The notes below the pieces were generated by a model that had not been told where the DNA came from, made no database searches, and saw only the letters and a program-made list of their open reading frames with translations. This document shows, piece by piece, positions 60,583 through 64,000 of a stretch of DNA of 64,000 bases. Source of the stretch: Roseivirga echinicomitans. GTDB taxonomy: Bacteria > Bacteroidota > Bacteroidia > Cytophagales > Cyclobacteriaceae. A program made the translations under genes and the position numbers. Position 1 is the first letter of the stretch. Each line of letters begins with the position of its first letter. Location: assembly GCF_001592935.1 (NCBI RefSeq), contig NZ_LRDB01000008.1, positions 48,894-112,893 of the forward strand. The letters run 5' to 3'.

Positions 60583-61492
60583 TGCCCTGTTGGTTAGTTA
60601 AGTCGTAGAAAATCTGCTCCAGGTCTTGCTCAATCAGTTGCATTCCTAAAATCACCCAATTCCTTTCAGAAGCCAGTTTAAAAAATCGTTCTCGAATGTC
60701 TTTGTTACCCTTCGAAGTCACCTGATATTTCCCAGTGCCCAAATCCTTAAACTTGAAATCTCTAATTTCAGAAATAGCTTTAAGTTCAATTGGTTTAGAC
60801 AATTCAACATGTAAAACCTGCTTTGCCCCTGAAGTTAAATGTGCCACGGAGTCATTGGCCACAATTTTACCCTGATTTATAATCACCACTCTATTACACA
60901 AAGCTTTTACTTCTTGCATAATATGAGTTGAAAGAATCACGGTCTTATCTTTACTTATTTGCTTAATTAAACCTCTGATTTCAGCAAGTTGGTTAGGGTC
61001 TAAGCCTGTGGTGGGTTCATCTAGAATAAGTACTTCTGGATCATGCAGTAACGCTTGAGCCAATCCCACTCTTTGTCTATAGCCTTTAGAAAGCGAACCT
61101 ATTTTCTTATTCTGCTCACGTGTCAAGCCACAAAGCCCTATCATTTCAGCGATTCTCAACTTTCTCTTCTCCCCTTTGATCTGATGAAGTGAAGCAATAA
61201 AAGCCAAATACTCGTGAACGAACATATCTAAGTACAGCGGATTATGCTCTGGTAAATAGCCAATGATCGCCCGCGCCTTTTTAGAGTCCTTCACAATATC
61301 AAAACCGTTCACAATCACTTCACCTTGTGAAGGAGGTAAATAACCTGTCGCAATTTTCATTGTGGTTGATTTACCCGCACCATTTGGTCCCAGAAAGCCA
61401 AGAATATCTCCTTTGTTAACTTTAAAAGAGATTCCATCAACAGCTTTCTGTTGTCCATAAACTTTGGTGAGTTGCTTTACCTGTATCGACAT
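60566..61492 (-). CDS. gldA: GldA, gliding motility ABC transporter ATPase
   Basis: ABC ATPase of 308 residues, the usual length. Walker A is FLGPNGAGKSTTM (GPNGAGKST), signature SLSKGYRQRVGLAQ (the GldA-type GSLSKGYRQR), Walker B VLILDEPTTGLDP and the switch histidine in STHIMQEV. The C-terminal regulatory tail ends in NQQGNVGDL. It energises the GldFG permease. It lies in an operon with gldFG (17-base overlap) and is followed upstream by an SDR gene 23 bases away. Confidence 0.95.
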   Translation of the reverse strand: MSIQVKQLTKVYGQQKAVDGISFKVNKGDILGFLGPNGAGKSTTMKIATGYLPPSQGEVIVNGFDIVKDSKKARAIIGYLPEHNPLYLDMFVHEYLAFIASLHQIKGEKRKLRIAEMIGLCGLTREQNKKIGSLSKGYRQRVGLAQALLHDPEVLILDEPTTGLDPNQLAEIRGLIKQISKDKTVILSTHIMQEVKALCNRVVIINQGKIVANDSVAHLTSGAKQVLHVELSKPIELKAISEIRDFKFKDLGTGKYQVTSKGNKDIRERFFKLASERNWVILGMQLIEQDLEQIFYDLTNQQGNVGDL

Positions 61493-61515
61493 TGAATCCT
61501 TAACGGGGCGTAATA

Positions 61516-62217
61516 TTATTTATTGGGATTTCCTTTTGGCCATAATGGCCGAACTTCTAGATCAACCACATGGTAATTAGGAAAAGTTTGAACAGACTGA
61601 ACAATGGAATTCGCTACATCTTGTGGACGCATCATATTGTCATTGGCATTTGCTAATTCAATACTATCGAAGAAATTGGTATTCGTTGAACCAGGGTAAA
61701 TTGTTGTCACCTTAATTCCATGCTCTCTTAATTCTTGGAAAATGGAGTGTGAAATACCACGAACCGCGTGTTTTGTTCCCACATACCCAGACATTGTTTT
61801 AATTCCGCTCGTTCCAGCGATAGAAGAAATATTAATGATATGCCCTTCCCCTAATTCAATCATACTGGGTACCGCTACTTTAATACAGTAAAACAATCCG
61901 TGGACATTGATGTCATACATTTCCTTCCATTCGGCCACATCCATTTCATGAATCAATCCCTGATAGCCCATTCCAGCATTATTCACCAAAACACTGGCTT
62001 TCCCAAGTTTGTCAGAAGTGGCTTTATAGGAAGACTGAACGTTTTCCCAATCAGAAACATCAGTCTTAAAGAAATGGAAATTAGTATCTTCTAACTTAGG
62101 TGAAGTCCTCCCCCATCCCGCCACAATAGCTCCTTCAGCCAATAATTGCTTAACGGTTTCTAATCCAATCCCTTTACTCACGCCAGTTACAATGGCCACT
62201 TTCCCTTGAATATCCAT
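61516..62217 (-). CDS. SDR family oxidoreductase
   Basis: Short-chain dehydrogenase of 233 residues. NAD(P)-binding glycine motif TGVSKGIGLETV, NNAGMGYQG for the nucleotide loop, catalytic Ser in INISSIAGTSG and the YxxxK motif in YVGTKHAV. Its role is not shown by sequence; it may act on sugars, lipids or small alcohols. Its position just upstream of gldA makes co-transcription likely, but no link to motility is known. Confidence 0.92.
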   Translation of the reverse strand: MDIQGKVAIVTGVSKGIGLETVKQLLAEGAIVAGWGRTSPKLEDTNFHFFKTDVSDWENVQSSYKATSDKLGKASVLVNNAGMGYQGLIHEMDVAEWKEMYDINVHGLFYCIKVAVPSMIELGEGHIINISSIAGTSGIKTMSGYVGTKHAVRGISHSIFQELREHGIKVTTIYPGSTNTNFFDSIELANANDNMMRPQDVANSIVQSVQTFPNYHVVDLEVRPLWPKGNPNK

Positions 62218-62308
62218 AGTGTGAAATTAACAAGCTAAAATTGATTATGGAAGATTGCGCAATGTTAATCTTAAAATGAATTTTATTAACTTCTCGAAAA
62301 AATTCAAT

Positions 62309-62623
62309 ATGATACTATCCACCACAGATTTTGTCCCGAATAAAGAGATAATAGAGATCGTAGGTATTGCCAGAGGAAGTACTGTAAGGGCTCGAAATGT
62401 AGGGAGAGATATCTTCGCAGGTTTTAAAAACTTAGTTGGGGGCGAAATAAATGAATACACTCAACTACAAGCTGAGTCAAGAGAAGAGGCGATCTTTCGA
62501 ATGAAAAAAGATGCTGAAAATCTCGGTGCAGACGCCATCATCAACGTCCGGTTCTCCACCGCAATGATTATGCAGGGAACTGCTGAAATTTTAGCTTATG
62601 GAACAGCAGTCAAATTGAAATAA
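62309..62623 (+). CDS. YbjQ/UPF0145 family protein
   Basis: A 104-residue protein, started at MILSTTDFVPNKEI (ATG 62309); longer in-frame starts up to 62255 would add non-family residues. The family pattern is LSTTDFVPNKEIIEIVGIARG, then AENLGADAIINVRFSTA and the end EILAYGTAVKLK. YbjQ-type proteins have a pentameric ring fold and an unclear, possibly metal-related, role. It is 10 bases upstream of the small membrane protein. Confidence 0.9.
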   Translation: MILSTTDFVPNKEIIEIVGIARGSTVRARNVGRDIFAGFKNLVGGEINEYTQLQAESREEAIFRMKKDAENLGADAIINVRFSTAMIMQGTAEILAYGTAVKLK

Positions 62624-62633
62624 TTCATTCAAA

Positions 62634-62759
62634 ATGACCACCCTTATTATTTGGGCAGTGATTGCGCTTTGGGTCGTAATCGCTGTCAGAATAGCTTTTG
62701 GTATAAAATATCGAATCAATCAACGCAATAACGAAGAATTCGAGAAACGAAGCAATTAA
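62634..62759 (+). CDS. 41-aa single-pass membrane protein
   Basis: A short gene encoding MTTLIIWAVIALWVVIAVR as its membrane segment and a charged tail ending EEFEKRSN. It begins 10 bases after the ybjQ-type gene and ends 3 bases before the convergent PNP gene, so it fits as a small second gene of the same transcript. Too short for family assignment. The size of the frame and the hydrophobic-then-charged layout make a real gene plausible, not certain. Confidence 0.55.
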   Translation: MTTLIIWAVIALWVVIAVRIAFGIKYRINQRNNEEFEKRSN

Positions 62760-62762
62760 CAA

Positions 62763-63584
62763 TTACTGCAGCGCAATCAACTTCTGTAATAGAATAGTCA
62801 TTCCTTTTTCGGCCTTTGCAGCTGCTGCTAGTATTTTAGAAAGTTCAGCGACTTCCAAATGATCTGGGTCACACAAATCTGTTATAGCAGAGACCGCAAA
62901 CACGGGAAGGTTCATATGTCGAGCCACAATTACTTCTGGCACAGTAGACATCCCTACAGCATCAGCCCCAATAATCTTAAGGAAACGGTATTCAGCCCTA
63001 GTTTCTAAATTAGGGCCGCTTACACCAGCGTATACACCTTCATGACATCTTATACCTTCATTCTTGGTAATCTCCATTGCCTCATTAATCATTTTTCGCT
63101 CATATGGTTCACTCATGTCAGGAAAACGCCCTCCAAATTCATCAAGGTTAGCACCGGTTAAAGGGTTCTCTTTGGTCAAATCGATGTGATCTTCAATGAT
63201 CATTAAATCAGCCACCTGAAAATTCAAATTTACACCACCCGCAGCATTTGAAACAAAGAGTTTCTTAATCCCTAAAAGGTTCAATACCCTTACAGGAAAA
63301 GTAACCTGTTTCATATCATAACCCTCATAGTAATGAAAGCGACCTTGCATAGCGACTATCTTCTTCCCAGAAAGTTCACCGAAAATCAGTCTACCGCTAT
63401 GACTCTCAACCGTAGATATTGGAAAATGAGGTATTTCTTTATATTCAATCGTATGTTCAATGTTAATCTTATCAACCAAGGCTCCTAAACCAGTACCCAA
63501 TATGATACCGAATTCGGGTTTGAAATTATGTGCAGATTGAATATAGTTCAGTGCTTCAAATACTTGTTTGGTGTAGTCCATCAT
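62763..63584 (-). CDS. punA: purine nucleoside phosphorylase
   Basis: Phosphorolytic enzyme of purine salvage, converting purine nucleosides and phosphate to base and ribose-1-phosphate; 273 residues, the trimeric PNP type. Motifs: GIILGTGLGALVDKI, SHSGRLIFGELSGKK, GRFHYYEGYDMKQV, FVSNAAGGVN and VGMSTVPEVIVARHM, with the catalytic Asn in SAITDLCD. Start chosen at the double Met (MMDYTKQVFEAL). It is transcribed toward the small membrane protein gene and its promoter faces the FMN reductase gene. Confidence 0.95.
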   Translation of the reverse strand: MMDYTKQVFEALNYIQSAHNFKPEFGIILGTGLGALVDKINIEHTIEYKEIPHFPISTVESHSGRLIFGELSGKKIVAMQGRFHYYEGYDMKQVTFPVRVLNLLGIKKLFVSNAAGGVNLNFQVADLMIIEDHIDLTKENPLTGANLDEFGGRFPDMSEPYERKMINEAMEITKNEGIRCHEGVYAGVSGPNLETRAEYRFLKIIGADAVGMSTVPEVIVARHMNLPVFAVSAITDLCDPDHLEVAELSKILAAAAKAEKGMTILLQKLIALQ

Positions 63585-63714
63585 GTCAATTCTTCTTTCA
63601 ATTTCAAAGATGCAAAAGAATTCATTTGGAGAGGAACTTTAAAGTTCAAAACTTATCCTCATAAATATGCATCCATTAACTTACCGATTACTATGTGCTT
63701 TAAAACAAAGACAT

Positions 63715-63722
63715 TAATTTTG
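63715..63722 (+). promoter_or_regulatory. TAnnTTTG -7 element before the FMN reductase gene
   Basis: TAATTTTG, 20 bases upstream of the ATG at 63743, a consensus match; no clear -33 element. Confidence 0.55.
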
Positions 63723-63742
63723 AATTGAAATCAAATCCGCAT

Positions 63743-64000
63743 ATGATCACAATAGTAGTAGGTACCAATCGCAAAAATTCAGTGAGTAGGCAAGTAGCCA
63801 ATTATTACCGATCTATTCTTATTGATAAAGGTGTGGATACAGACATTGTTGACCTCGTTGATCTTCCACACGACTTTACGGGCACTGCTCTATATGAAAA
63901 CAACGGCAGTAATGAAAATTTCAATGTTATGAGAAACAAAGTTCATGCTGCAAACAAACTCCTTTTTATTGTGCCTGAGTATAATGGTTCATTCCCAGGG
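63743..64000 (+). CDS. NADPH-dependent FMN reductase family protein (3' end outside window)
   Basis: The first 86 residues are present and run open to the edge. It starts MITIVVGTNRKNSVSRQVAN, the FMN-binding TNRxxSxS-type loop of flavodoxin-like reductases, followed by VDLVDLPHDF and LLFIVPEYNGSFPG, which is the conserved PEYNGSxPG motif of the family. These enzymes reduce FMN, quinones, azo compounds or chromate using NADPH. The missing C-terminus prevents finer assignment. Confidence 0.88.
   Translation, partial: MITIVVGTNRKNSVSRQVANYYRSILIDKGVDTDIVDLVDLPHDFTGTALYENNGSNENFNVMRNKVHAANKLLFIVPEYNGSFPG

Noticed and set aside
1..64000. CRISPR array, prophage or rRNA operon
   Set aside because: No regularly spaced repeats, phage structural genes, integrase or rRNA sequence were seen on either strand.

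Overview
The window looks like chromosomal DNA of a gliding-type Bacteroidota, most likely order Cytophagales. The evidence is: gliding ABC transporter genes (gldA and a gldF-gldG fusion), a type IX secretion (T9SS) C-terminal sorting domain, WG-repeat and LRR secreted proteins, large FtsX/MacB-type permeases, LytTR two-component genes, and several promoters with the Bacteroidota -7 motif TAnnTTTG. Base composition is moderately AT-rich throughout. There is no phage, transposase, CRISPR array or rRNA operon. I cannot name a genus from the sequence alone.

Layout. 1-2.4 kb: a NarL-type response regulator (cut by the window edge), a TPR sensor kinase and a small acidic/proline-rich protein. 2.55-4.3 kb: SRP RNA, a glycerol-facilitator-like channel, and a tandem duplication of about 386 bp carrying two near-identical 42-aa membrane peptides, each behind a sigma-54-like element. 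4.3-8.1 kb: ssb, a zinc-ribbon protein, a transaldolase/FSA - small protein - FtsE-like ATPase row, and an ECF sigma factor with its probable anti-sigma partner. 8.2-11.4 kb: a compact arsenosugar-type cluster (ArsM, radical-SAM ArsS, AhpD-like protein, DUF2064 glycosyltransferase). 11.5-25 kb: mostly housekeeping genes (tRNA-Arg, enoyl-CoA hydratase family, rpoN, asnS, nnr, hemA), plus an orphan T9SS domain protein, a ComEA-like protein and a WG-repeat protein. 25-28.3 kb: an intergenic inverted repeat, paaN-type dehydrogenase, a lipoprotein gene broken by an in-frame stop, and mscL. 28.4-32.6 kb: a LytTR regulator / LytS-type kinase / FtsX permease module flanked by a direct repeat of the mscL downstream region. 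33-40 kb: rluF-like synthase, CDF transporter, M20 peptidase, alcohol dehydrogenase and a second FtsX permease. 40.5-45 kb: two secreted DsrE paralogues and the decayed remains of a third, around an SGNH esterase and a penicillin-acylase-family lipoprotein. 45.2-47 kb: TetR-fabF operon with a perfect 36-bp palindromic operator. 47.1-51.5 kb: a four-gene cell-envelope operon with an unusual LRR protein. 51.8-64 kb: lipoprotein, metZ, cinA, E2 acyltransferase, single-domain receiver, rhodanese, SDR-gldA-gldFG, YbjQ, a small membrane protein, PNP and the start of an FMN reductase.

How the parts fit: most of the window is core metabolism and envelope biology. The distinctive parts are the arsenosugar cluster, the duplicated membrane-peptide locus (the same window encodes sigma-54), the LytTR/FtsX module bounded by repeats, the DsrE cluster, and the LRR operon whose LRR protein shares its N-terminal domain with a neighbouring gene. 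The best candidates for something undescribed are the tandem membrane-peptide locus and the LRR/WW-module operon.
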